The notes below the pieces were generated by a model. The model did no database searches, was not told where the DNA came from, and saw nothing but the letters and a program-made list of their open reading frames with translations. The position numbers were made by a program, and so were the translations under genes. A DNA stretch of 39,111 bases from Nostoc sp. WHI (GTDB lineage Bacteria; Cyanobacteriota; Cyanobacteriia; Cyanobacteriales; Nostocaceae): assembly GCF_015714725.1 (NCBI RefSeq), contig NZ_WBKM01000063.1, positions 1 to 39,111 on the forward strand. The letters run 5' to 3'. Below, piece after piece: positions 25,554-33,027 of this stretch. Each line of letters starts with the position of its first letter. The first letter of the stretch is position 1.

Positions 25554-26438
25554 ATGCGTCGAGACTCAATATTTTATAAACTGTTTCAACAGTCTCCCAC
25601 CTTGCTGTTTGAACTACTGGCAAATCCTCCAAATAATGCAGATAGTTATCGTTTTGATTCAGTCGCCGTTAAAGAACCGAAATTTGAAATTGACGGAGTA
25701 TTTCTACCACCTGAAAGTGATGGTGCTGGAGTTGTATATTTTTGCGAGGTGCAGTTCCAAAAAGATGAACAACTTTATGAGAGAGTATGGGCTGAATCTT
25801 CGTTATATTTTTACCGCAACCGTTCCAGATTTAGCGACTGGCAAGCAGTGATAATTTACCCGTCGCGCAGTATCGAACAAAGCGATATTCATCCTCATCG
25901 CTCATTGCTAAAGGGCGGACAAGTACATCGGGTGTATTTAGATGAATTAGGGTATATCCGTCAATTACCTATATGGGTGGCGCTGATGGTATTAACTACA
26001 GTGGATGAAGAACAAGCACCAGAAGAAGCAAGGTATTTGTTAACAAGAACCACTCAAGAAATGCTATCACCATCGAGTCGCGCCATAATTGAATTAATAA
26101 CGACGATCATGGTGTATAGATTTGAACAATTAACTCAAGCGGAGGTAGAGTCTATGCTAGGAATCACGCTTAAGGAAACGCGAGTTTACCGAGAAATTAA
26201 AGAAGAAGGACGTGAGGAAGGACGTGAGGAAGGACGTGAGGAAGGACGTGAGGAAGGACGTGAGGAAGCAACAGCTAATCTTATTCTCCGGCAATTGACT
26301 AAGCGATTTGGGGAACTTTCTGAAGAAATACGCTCCTCAATTTCTGGTTTACCTTTGCCTGTGCTGGAAGATTTGAGTGAAGCACTGTTAGATTTTACTA
26401 GTTTGGTTGATTTACAGGTTTGGCTAAAAGTGCGATGA
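25554..26438 (+). CDS. Rpn/DUF2887-type PD-(D/E)XK nuclease-like protein
   Basis: The 294-residue product resembles the recombination-promoting nuclease (Rpn)/transposase-31-like proteins that are abundant in cyanobacteria. The N-terminus MRRDSIFYKLFQQSPTLLFELL is typical. The nuclease core is seen as FEIDGVFLPP (D47) and VVYFCEVQFQKD (E65, Q67), a PD-(D/E)XQ variant, and YERVWAESSLYFYRNR follows. The middle part contains ISMLGITLKETRVYREIKEEG-like sequence leading to five exact GREE repeats, then a leucine-rich tail found in many family members. Function is probably DNA cleavage or recombination, unproven for this copy. Confidence 0.85.
   Translation: MRRDSIFYKLFQQSPTLLFELLANPPNNADSYRFDSVAVKEPKFEIDGVFLPPESDGAGVVYFCEVQFQKDEQLYERVWAESSLYFYRNRSRFSDWQAVIIYPSRSIEQSDIHPHRSLLKGGQVHRVYLDELGYIRQLPIWVALMVLTTVDEEQAPEEARYLLTRTTQEMLSPSSRAIIELITTIMVYRFEQLTQAEVESMLGITLKETRVYREIKEEGREEGREEGREEGREEGREEATANLILRQLTKRFGELSEEIRSSISGLPLPVLEDLSEALLDFTSLVDLQVWLKVR
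26208..26267 (+). repeat. Five perfect 12-base tandem repeats in the Rpn-like gene
   Basis: GGACGTGAGGAA is repeated five times without a mismatch (26208-26219, 26220-26231, 26232-26243, 26244-26255 and 26256-26267) and encodes GREE repeats. Perfect identity at the DNA level suggests recent expansion by slippage. The number of copies is likely to vary between strains. Confidence 0.95.
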
Positions 26439-26754
26439 AGGTTTAGACTATCTCATATAGACTTTTGCAGGATGATGGATATTCAAATCGTAGGAATCCT
26501 CATCATAAAAAAAGTTGGCTCGTGTGCTTTGATCATGTCCGCATCGCCCCAATCGCTACAACTTAGTATTCACGAATATCAATTGAATTGCTTAGAATTT
26601 AGACAGTGTAACAATTTTTAGTTACTCCTAGTATTTACATGGCTACATTACGTAGTTTATGGCACAGTTTTTTATTCTTGGATTCTGTTTGATAGAGTAA
26701 GGTTACTAAATATAACAGTATAATAGATGACAGTTTTTTAATATCGGCAAAAAG
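26439..26754. other. Spacer upstream of the membrane-anchored Dcd-like gene
   Basis: No gene is seen. The right end contains a promoter-like pair, listed separately; the rest is AT-rich DNA without clear repeats. Confidence 0.45.
26689..26724 (+). promoter_or_regulatory. Possible sigma-70 promoter for the Dcd-like gene
   Basis: TTGATA (26689-26694) and TATAAC (26711-26716) are 16 bases apart; a perfect TATAAT at 26719-26724 is an alternative -10 box. The gene starts about 30 bases downstream. Confidence 0.45.
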
Positions 26755-27441
26755 ATGAGTGTTATTCCGTTTATATTGGATGGTAGTAACAAAACAGTTG
26801 TAGAGACTACCGAAGAGTATGAAAAAGCTGGTGGTCTTGAAGGAGACGTAATTTTTATACTAAATCTTGACACCAAACAAATTCGTAATACAGAGTCTAG
26901 CAATGCAACTTATGATTTAAAAGTTGGTGATGAGTACAGAGATCACAGAGACTTTGGTAAAACTGATTTGTTGGATAACGGCAAAATATCTCTTCAACCA
27001 GGGGCTACTGTCATTATTGAGACAGCCGAAGAAGTGAAATTCCCCAAATCTAGATTTGGTCATGTAGTTCCAAAAGTATCTCTTTTGCAACATGGTTTAT
27101 CTAATACATCATCCAAGATAGACCCTGGATACCAAGGAAAACTTTCCATTACAGTTTTCAATTTAGGTAAAAGAAACATTGAACTTAAGAAAGGACAAGT
27201 TTTTTGTACACTTTATGTAATTGATGTCAAAGAAGGAGTTATTCCTTATCAGAAAGGATCTAAAAGAATTGCTGGAAACTCTAGAAAGGATGTCTTAAGT
27301 AGACTTAAAGATTTTGTTGAGACAAATCAAATCTATTTTACTATTATTCTAACTATCGCAACTATATTTTTAACAGGAGTTCAAATTGTACAGATTTTAC
27401 AGTCTGTACAGCAACAGGATGTACAAAAATTCCCTAAATAA
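26755..27441 (+). CDS. Membrane-anchored dUTPase/dCTP-deaminase-fold protein
   Basis: The product is 228 residues. Residues 75-160 read like the trimeric dUTPase/Dcd beta-barrel: LQPGATVIIETAEEVKFPKSRFGHVVPKVSL, then KIDPGYQGKLSITVFNLGKRNIELKKGQVFCTLYVI. A basic linker follows, and one clear membrane helix (about 193-215, IYFTIILTIATIFLTGVQIVQIL) lies near the C-terminus, which soluble dUTPases and Dcd lack. Compared with the true Dcd next door, the catalytic Ser (S117 there) is Val (V108) and the catalytic Glu (E142 there) is Thr (T133), while K107 and the ID-PG-G strip remain. It may bind a nucleotide without deaminating it, or act as a membrane scaffold. It converges on dcd, with 33 bp between stops. 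The fold call is firm enough; the function is unknown. Confidence 0.75.
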   Translation: MSVIPFILDGSNKTVVETTEEYEKAGGLEGDVIFILNLDTKQIRNTESSNATYDLKVGDEYRDHRDFGKTDLLDNGKISLQPGATVIIETAEEVKFPKSRFGHVVPKVSLLQHGLSNTSSKIDPGYQGKLSITVFNLGKRNIELKKGQVFCTLYVIDVKEGVIPYQKGSKRIAGNSRKDVLSRLKDFVETNQIYFTIILTIATIFLTGVQIVQILQSVQQQDVQKFPK

Positions 27442-27474
27442 AGCAGAGAGAAAATTAAATAATTCTTTTGAAGC

Positions 27475-28056
27475 TTAAACCTTAGCTAGAGTTACACCCT
27501 TTAGCTGGTCTTGATACTTACCCTGGCGTGCTTCGTAATTAACAGCGCAGGGTTCTCCCTCCAAAAACATCAATTGTACTATTCCTTCACTAGCGTAAAT
27601 GCGGCAATCAGCGCTAGAAGCGTTGGATAACTCTAGTGTCAAATAACCGCGCCAAGCAGCTTCGGCTGGAGTAACATTTGCAATTATTCCACAACGAGCA
27701 TAAGTACTCTTACCTATACAAATTACTGTAATATTATCTGGTATTTCCAGCCTTTCAAGGGCAACCCCAAGGCCATAGGAGTGGGCAGGCAGAATGAAGT
27801 ATTTGCCATTAACATCTGTATGGAGTTCTGTTCGCTCCAAGTTCTCAGGATTAAAATTCTTAGGATCTACTACAGTGCCTGGAATATGCCTAAAAATGCG
27901 AAAATCATCTGGTGATAGCCTGATGTCATAGCCAAAGCTGCTAAGACCAAATGAAATTACAGGTAAATTCTCAAGGTGACGTATTAAGCTTGGCTCAAAG
28001 GGCGAAATCAAACCCTGTTGAGCCATTTCAGTAATCCAGATATCGTTTTTAATCAC
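27475..28056 (-). CDS. dcd: dCTP deaminase
   Basis: Dcd turns dCTP into dUTP and so feeds the dUMP pool used by ThyX. The 193-residue product shows SFGYDIRLS (residues about 40-48), PAHSYGLGVALERLEIP, the signature IGKSTYARCGI (K116, S117, R121) and the catalytic glutamate in GYLTLELSN (E142), then SEGIVQLMFLEGE. Length is normal for the monofunctional enzyme. The start MIKNDIWITEMAQQGLISPFEP is typical. It lies tail-to-tail with the membrane-anchored homologue and 55 bp downstream of the BtuR-like gene on the same strand, so those two may be co-transcribed. Confidence 0.94.
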   Translation of the reverse strand: MIKNDIWITEMAQQGLISPFEPSLIRHLENLPVISFGLSSFGYDIRLSPDDFRIFRHIPGTVVDPKNFNPENLERTELHTDVNGKYFILPAHSYGLGVALERLEIPDNITVICIGKSTYARCGIIANVTPAEAAWRGYLTLELSNASSADCRIYASEGIVQLMFLEGEPCAVNYEARQGKYQDQLKGVTLAKV

Positions 28057-28111
28057 AACTTCACGCTAATTCAAACCGAATTACTAGGATATCCTGAATT
28101 GAGTATTTTGT

Positions 28112-28648
28112 TTAGGGTCGATGACTTCGACGGATCTCTGTAATTTGATCTGCTACATCCAAGAGAGATTTCGGCATCTCTGGCCCTGTAAGAATGATAT
28201 CAACCTGGGGAGGGCGTTTTGTCAGAAACGCTAAAACTTCCGTTTCAGGAATTAAACCAAAGTTGATCGCTAAACTTAACTCATCTAAGACAACGAGAGA
28301 ATATTTACTCTCACACACTACCTGTTGTGTATACTGCCACAGCTTTTGTAAAGCTTGGTTTTCCGTATCGTCTAAATGCGGTGTATCAATACAACGAGGC
28401 AAATCACAGCGAATCCAATCTAAATTCTGTCCTAGTTGTATGGGATGTTCCTGTCCTTGACGAATACCTCCTTTGAGGAACTGTACTATTAATACTGGCG
28501 TTCCTTGTCCAGCTATTCTCAGTGATTGAGCTATAACGCTCGTAAAAAAATTGCGATGGGAGCTAGTGAAAACTTGCACTAGTCCTTCAACTGGATATGG
28601 TAAGGTAAGGGTTGAATTTATACTTGGGGTTTCTAGCTGGGCAACCAT
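28112..28648 (-). CDS. BtuR/CobA-like protein with an altered P-loop
   Basis: The 178-residue product follows the BtuR/CobO corrinoid adenosyltransferase pattern: GLVQVFTSS...LIVQFLKGG (residues about 22-61), a CIDTP segment, then YSLVVLDELSLAINFGL with the Walker-B-like aspartate, and VDIILTGPEMP in place of the ILTGR..P motif. The Walker A loop that should read GDGKGKTT is SSHRNFFT (about 29-36), so the ATP-binding lysine is missing. Such degenerate homologues are known by resemblance in cyanobacteria as P-loop NTPase-like proteins. It may bind corrinoid or another ligand but is unlikely to be a normal ATP:cob(I)alamin transferase. It lies upstream of dcd. Confidence 0.75.
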   Translation of the reverse strand: MVAQLETPSINSTLTLPYPVEGLVQVFTSSHRNFFTSVIAQSLRIAGQGTPVLIVQFLKGGIRQGQEHPIQLGQNLDWIRCDLPRCIDTPHLDDTENQALQKLWQYTQQVVCESKYSLVVLDELSLAINFGLIPETEVLAFLTKRPPQVDIILTGPEMPKSLLDVADQITEIRRSHRP

Positions 28649-28980
28649 AGGGTAAAGTTCAAAAAGTTACAATAAATTAAAGGTTTGTTCTGGCGGTACT
28701 TGTTACAAATCTGCCTGTATAATCAATCTGTTTTTCACAGGTGTGGTGGATTTGGCAAATTGCATTCTTAGTCAAACACTACGTTTGTGCTAAAGTCAAG
28801 AGTTATTTTCGTTTTTTCCCTGAAAGTAGTTGTAAAAATTAAAACATATAAGTTAGAGTTCCAATTATTTAAAAAAGCTGGGCATAACGTCTGAAAATCG
28901 CTAAATGTTAGATTTTCCGGTTGTTTGGGCAAAACAAACTTAGCAAGTGGTGAATTTAACAGGATGAGGAGTGAATTTTT
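28649..28980. other. Divergent spacer, BtuR-like gene/adenylate kinase gene
   Basis: This is a 332 bp shared upstream region. GGATGAGGAG lies just before the GTG start of the adenylate kinase-like gene (28962-28971). No gene, repeat or clear regulator box was seen. Confidence 0.5.
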
Positions 28981-29604
28981 GTGAGATTGGTGATTCTGGG
29001 AGGTTCAGGATCGGGTAAAAGTACTCAAGCACAAAAGCTTTGCAGATACTTTGATCTTCCTCTAATTTCTACAGGAGAGATTTTACGGAAAGCGATATCT
29101 GGCGATAAGCTCCTCCAGGAGTTCCAATGGTCAGAAGCCGACCCCCGGATTTCTCTTTCGGTTTACGCTAGCTTGAATGAACTAGGTTACCACGCACAGC
29201 CCTATATGCAAAAAGGGGAGTTGGTTCCAGATGAAATGATCATTGAATTGATCCGAATTCGCCTCAGACAACCAGATATTGACTACGATTGGGTGTTAGA
29301 GGGCTATCCCCGTACTGCCTTCCAAGCTGAAGAATTAGATTTTTTGTTGGATAATTTAGGGCAAAAGCTAGATTGGGCAATTTATCTCCAAGTGCCGGAA
29401 GCAGTCATGGTTAATCGATCCTTGGGGCGATCGCTACCAGATGACCAACCCGAAATCGTGCAACGCCGTGTAGAATTATTCTACGATCGCACCATTCCCA
29501 TCTTAGAATATTACGACCGTCGTCGCTGCTTGTTGACCATCGACGGCGACCAGTCACCAGAGATGGTGCAGCAAAGTATTTTGACTCTGCTTGCAGTTCC
29601 TTAG
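28981..29604 (+). CDS. Adenylate kinase family protein (divergent)
   Basis: The 207-residue product starts at a GTG with a GAGGAG about ten bases upstream. The P-loop GGSGSGKST (7-15) is intact, LISTGEILRKAI is the NMP-binding motif, and VLEGYPRTAFQAEELDFL replaces the usual DGFPRT. SLGRSLPDDQPEIVQRRVELFYDRTIPILEYYDRR fits the short-LID forms. A spacer of about 30 residues (QEFQWSEADPRISLSVYASLNELGY) sits between the NMP-binding motif and KGELVPDEMII, longer than in standard Adk. It probably phosphorylates AMP or a related nucleotide; the main adk is normally in the ribosomal protein cluster, so this would be a second copy. Confidence 0.87.
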   Translation: MRLVILGGSGSGKSTQAQKLCRYFDLPLISTGEILRKAISGDKLLQEFQWSEADPRISLSVYASLNELGYHAQPYMQKGELVPDEMIIELIRIRLRQPDIDYDWVLEGYPRTAFQAEELDFLLDNLGQKLDWAIYLQVPEAVMVNRSLGRSLPDDQPEIVQRRVELFYDRTIPILEYYDRRRCLLTIDGDQSPEMVQQSILTLLAVP

Positions 29605-29629
29605 AAAAGGAGCAGGGGAGTAAGAATTT

Positions 29630-29725
29630 TAGATTTTAGACTTGTCGTGAGCGTTCAGTCGAACGATTTTGGATTTTAGATTGGAATTTAATCCAAAATC
29701 TAAAATCCAAAATCCAAAATTGAAT
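29630..29725. repeat. AATCTAAAATCC heptamer repeat cluster, copy 1
   Basis: Units of the type TAAAATCC/CAAAATC and their complements (TTTTAGATT, TTTTGGATT) occupy the adk-like/rph spacer and can fold as a hairpin. The same family recurs at 31600-31680 and 32935-33018. Confidence 0.75.
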
Positions 29726-29803
29726 TGCCCAATACCCTTAAAATGATGATTTGCAACACTAAGGTAACCTTAAGGCAGTATTGTAAAACTTGAGGCAACT
29801 CCA

Positions 29804-30547
29804 ATGGCTTGGCAGCGTCCAGACGGTCGGATTCCCTACGAACTACGTCCGATCAGCTTTTACCCTAATTTCACCCGCTTTGCTCCCGGTTCTGTTCTCG
29901 CAAGATGCGGTGATACTCAAGTACTTTGTACTGTTAGCGTTACTCAAGGAGTTCCGAAGTTTCTCGAAGGAACTGGTAAAGGCTGGTTAACAGCTGAGTA
30001 CCGGATGTTACCATCTGCTACTCAAAAACGCCAAGAAAGGGAATTATTGAAATTATCTGGACGGACGCAAGAAATTCAACGTCTAATTGGACGCAGCTTA
30101 CGTGCAGCAGTGGATTTTGAGGCATTGGGAGAACGCACTCTGACTGTGGATACTGATGTTTTACAAGCAGACGCTGGAACTCGGACAACGGCTATTACAG
30201 GCTCTTTTGTGGCGTTGGCTCATGCGATTTCTAAATTGTTGCAGCAGGGGGTGTTGGAGCGATCGCCTCTGTGTGGACAGGTAGCAGCAGTTTCCGTAGG
30301 ATTACTGGAGGGAGAGCCATTTTTGGATCTCAATTATATTGAAGATGTGGCTGCAACAGTAGATTTTAATGTGGTAATGAATCAACACCTGGGAATCATT
30401 GAAGTCCAAGGAACAGCCGAAGAAGGCAGCTTCAGCCGCACTCAATTGGATCAGCTGCTAGATGTCGCTCAAAAAGGAATTCAGGAATTGTTAATTGCCC
30501 AACGCGAAGCGATCGCTGACTGGGAAGCCCTGTTTGTGGGAGATTGA
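29804..30547 (+). CDS. rph: Ribonuclease PH
   Basis: RNase PH is a phosphate-dependent 3'-5' exoribonuclease that trims tRNA 3' ends. The 247-residue product has the family blocks: [19 protein letters not shown] at the start, [18 protein letters not shown], the [14 protein letters not shown] motif with [43 protein letters not shown], and [30 protein letters not shown] near the C-terminus. All expected phosphate-binding and catalytic segments are present. It is a single gene with a heptamer-repeat spacer upstream. Confidence 0.96.
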   Translation: MAWQRPDGRIPYELRPISFYPNFTRFAPGSVLARCGDTQVLCTVSVTQGVPKFLEGTGKGWLTAEYRMLPSATQKRQERELLKLSGRTQEIQRLIGRSLRAAVDFEALGERTLTVDTDVLQADAGTRTTAITGSFVALAHAISKLLQQGVLERSPLCGQVAAVSVGLLEGEPFLDLNYIEDVAATVDFNVVMNQHLGIIEVQGTAEEGSFSRTQLDQLLDVAQKGIQELLIAQREAIADWEALFVGD

Positions 30548-30855
30548 TAATATCTCATTACCCAGTGCAAAATGAAGTGATTAATTAGTTTTATTAATTT
30601 TTAATAAGAATTAATAAATATATCCTCTGTGGCGTTAATCAACAAAGTATCAAGTAACTGGGTGTAAATAAAAATAGTCATTGAGATGTAGTTAATCATA
30701 CTAACTACTGTCAACTTACCGTTGAAGGTGATCAGGTGCGTCTACATTTTTCAACCCTATCTAATCCACGATGTTAAATGTTTCAAAAGTTAAAAATGGG
30801 ATTGCAATAAGTTCGGTATTGTATTGCTGGAAGCGAGTAATATGATGAAGAAGCC
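30548..30855. other. Spacer between rph and pgl
   Basis: This AT-rich spacer holds no gene. TTACCCAGT near 30560 and AACTGGGTGTAA near 30656 are complementary and about 90 bp apart, a weak long-range hairpin. Confidence 0.4.
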
Positions 30856-31578
30856 ATGAACAAAACCGTTGAAGTTCTATCGGATAAGCCAGCGCTGGTT
30901 GCACGAGCGCTAGAATTGATTCTGTCCAAGTTAGAAACTGCCATTGAGCAGCGTGGGCAGTTTACTATTGCCTTATCTGGCGGCAGTACACCTAAGCCGT
31001 TATATGAAGCGATCGCTAATCAAAAACTACCTTGGGATAAAATTCATCTATTCTGGGGGGATGAGCGTTACGTACCATCAGATCATCCCGATAGCAATGA
31101 ACTAATGACACGGCGTGCGTGGCTAGATCACGTTGATATCCCGGCAGCTAACATTCACCCTGTACCGACTTTGGAAGCCAATCCAGAACTGGCTGCTGCT
31201 AAGTATGAACAACAGCTCAAAGAATTTTTCAATTCTTCTGGAGTCGCCTTTCCCTCGTTGGATGTAGTATTATTAGGAATGGGTGATGATGCACATACTG
31301 CATCTTTGTTTCCCCACACAGAGGCTCTCAAAGTAAGCGATCGCCTAGTTACTGTGGGTAACAAAGACGGAAACCTGCGGATAACTTTCACATACCCCTT
31401 CATCAACTCCGCTCACAGCGTGATTTTTCTGGTTACTGGTGCTAATAAACGACCAGCTTTGGCGCAAGTCTTTGCACCTGTAGCCGATGACTTCACTTAC
31501 CCATCCCGCTTAATTCAGCCCCAAGGAGAACTTTGGTGGCTGCTGGATGCGGCAGCAGGTTTGGAACTTCAACATTGA
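30856..31578 (+). CDS. pgl: 6-phosphogluconolactonase
   Basis: Pgl hydrolyses 6-phosphogluconolactone to 6-phosphogluconate in the oxidative pentose phosphate pathway, which supplies NADPH in the dark and in heterocysts. The 240-residue product has the DevB/NagB-fold hallmarks: FTIALSGGSTPKPLYEAIA, the IHLFWGDERYVPSDHPDSN motif, and VVLLGMGDDAHTASLFPHT with the catalytic histidine. ITFTYPFINSAHSVIFLVTGANKRPAL follows. Length and order are normal. zwf and opcA are not in the window. Confidence 0.95.
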   Translation: MNKTVEVLSDKPALVARALELILSKLETAIEQRGQFTIALSGGSTPKPLYEAIANQKLPWDKIHLFWGDERYVPSDHPDSNELMTRRAWLDHVDIPAANIHPVPTLEANPELAAAKYEQQLKEFFNSSGVAFPSLDVVLLGMGDDAHTASLFPHTEALKVSDRLVTVGNKDGNLRITFTYPFINSAHSVIFLVTGANKRPALAQVFAPVADDFTYPSRLIQPQGELWWLLDAAAGLELQH

Positions 31579-31599
31579 ACTTGGGCATTGGGCAATTCA

Positions 31600-31680
31600 A
31601 TTTTAGATTTTGGATTGAGGATTTTGGATTAAATTTCAATTCTTTAATCTAAAATCCAAAATCTAAAATCTAAAATTCTT
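31600..31680. repeat. AATCTAAAATCC heptamer repeat cluster, copy 2
   Basis: TTTTAGATTTTGGATT is followed after about 30 bases by TAATCTAAAATCCAAAATC units, giving a fold-back structure. ACTCCCC units follow at 31680-31698. Confidence 0.75.
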
Positions 31681-31823
31681 ACTCCCCTACTCCCCTTCCC
31701 CGCCTAAGAGCGTCCAATTCATCGTTCCATCAGCAGTAATTGCTAGAATCTAAAGCTAGGGCCGCCTTCTGCTTGCTAGTCCTACCTATATTTATGATGA
31801 TCTTGAACAAAGGCTAAATATCG

Positions 31824-32696
31824 ATGATCGTCTGCCCTAATTGCAATCATCCCAACCCTGATGGGGCTGTCCAGTGTGAAGCTTGCTATACACCGTTACC
31901 CGCGACTACTAACTGTCCCAGTTGTGGGGCAACTGTGCAGGCAGATGCTGCATTCTGCGGTCAGTGTGGCTATAACCTCCACTCATCGGGAGTTCCACAC
32001 GTTCATACTCCGGTAGCTGCAACAGTTACTCCCGATATTTCTGTGGAAGTACCGCCCTTAGTTCCACCCGATCCACTGTTAGAACTTTTACAACCAGATG
32101 CCTTGGGAATAAGCGAATCTACTAACTCTCATCCCTCTGGCTCATTTTTACCACCAACAGAGATGGCAGTTCCCTCAGTAGCTTCGCAACAGGTATCTGT
32201 TACAGAAAGCAGCTCCCCAGAACCAGCGCCAACCGTCCCAGATCAACCCGTAGTCTCTGTACAAAGTATTCCTACTCCACCACCTTTGGAACCAGCGCCA
32301 GCCTTTGAAGCCGAAGCACCCCCGCCAGTAGCACCAACTGCAACTGCCGCCAGAACGCAACTACAGCAGCTTACAGCGCGGTTAATCTACGTTCAAAGCG
32401 ATCAGTTAATCGAATTGCCGCAAAATGTCTCTGTGATTCATATTGGCAAACCCAATGATCGGATTCCCCCAGATATAGATGTTTCAGGATTTCCCAATTC
32501 AGAAATCGTCTCGCGGATTCATGCAGATATTCGCATTGAGGGAGACGCTCACTATGTTGAAGACGTGGGGAGTTCTAATGGTACTTACATTAATAATTCG
32601 CCGCTTTTACCGGGGAATCGTCATCGTTTGCGACCAGGCGATCGCATCAGTTTGGGTAAAGGAGACTTGATGACATTCCTGTTTCAACTTGCTTAA
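31824..32696 (+). CDS. Double zinc-ribbon FHA domain protein
   Basis: The 290-residue protein begins with two zinc ribbons: C4/C7 with C18/C21, and C31/C34 with C45/C48. A long proline- and valine-rich linker (about 55-185) follows, then an FHA domain (about 190-288) with the HIGKPNDRIPPDIDVSG strip (GR reduced to GK), SRIHADI, NGTYINN and GDRISLGKGD. It may act as a soluble phospho-threonine adaptor. The zinc ribbon is similar in type to that of the PP2C protein in the same window, and the FHA domain parallels those in the PrsW and CHAT proteins. No kinase is encoded here. Confidence 0.88.
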   Translation: MIVCPNCNHPNPDGAVQCEACYTPLPATTNCPSCGATVQADAAFCGQCGYNLHSSGVPHVHTPVAATVTPDISVEVPPLVPPDPLLELLQPDALGISESTNSHPSGSFLPPTEMAVPSVASQQVSVTESSSPEPAPTVPDQPVVSVQSIPTPPPLEPAPAFEAEAPPPVAPTATAARTQLQQLTARLIYVQSDQLIELPQNVSVIHIGKPNDRIPPDIDVSGFPNSEIVSRIHADIRIEGDAHYVEDVGSSNGTYINNSPLLPGNRHRLRPGDRISLGKGDLMTFLFQLA

Positions 32697-32742
32697 CTGA
32701 TTCTCTATCAATTGTGACATCAGTCTAGGCAATTTCAGCTTA

Positions 32743-32767
32743 TCCTCCGGTATCCATTTTGGAGGAG
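32743..32767 (+). promoter_or_regulatory. Hairpin that can hide a strong ribosome-binding site
   Basis: TCCTCC (32743-32748) is perfectly complementary to GGAGGA (32761-32766), with a 12-base loop. The right arm is the Shine-Dalgarno sequence of the small frame at 32774. Translation could be switched by folding, which is inference. Confidence 0.5.
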
Positions 32768-32773
32768 AAACGA

Positions 32774-32854
32774 ATGAACCGCATCAGACAAGCGACGGAT
32801 AACTATGTTGTTCTTAATAGCGCCATAGTCAATAGCCGTCGCTTTGAGGTGTGA
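32774..32854 (+). CDS. Possible 26-residue microprotein
   Basis: An ATG lies six bases after a full GGAGGAG, the best ribosome-binding site in the window. The peptide runs MNRIRQATDNYVVLNSAIV and ends NSRRFEV before a TGA. It is basic, with no signal or membrane segment. I know of no family. It may be a true small protein or a regulatory leader. Confidence 0.4.
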   Translation: MNRIRQATDNYVVLNSAIVNSRRFEV

Positions 32855-32934
32855 ATTGTTGCACTGTTCAGCAACTCCATTACCTTAATAATTAAACTAA
32901 GATGGATGAAAATAGGCTGCAAATTTTGGATAGA

Positions 32935-33018
32935 AGGGATAATCTAAAATCCAAAATCGAATATCCCCAAATTCCTATATTAAGGCAATCTAAAATCTAA
33001 AATCTAAAATCTAAAATT
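32935..33018. repeat. AATCTAAAATCC heptamer repeat cluster, copy 3
   Basis: TCTAAAA and TCCAAAA units occur at 32942-32960 and in a four-unit run at 32988-33017. The run ends ten bases before the M50 gene start. Confidence 0.75.
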
Positions 33019-33027
33019 GAGTGACCT

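Larger units (their letters stand above)
32697..33027. other. Spacer with a possible microprotein and heptamer repeats
   Basis: The 331 bp between the zinc-ribbon FHA gene and the M50 gene contain an SD-sequestering hairpin and a 26-codon frame (listed separately), followed by an AATCTAAAATCC-type heptamer cluster (copy 3). Confidence 0.6.
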
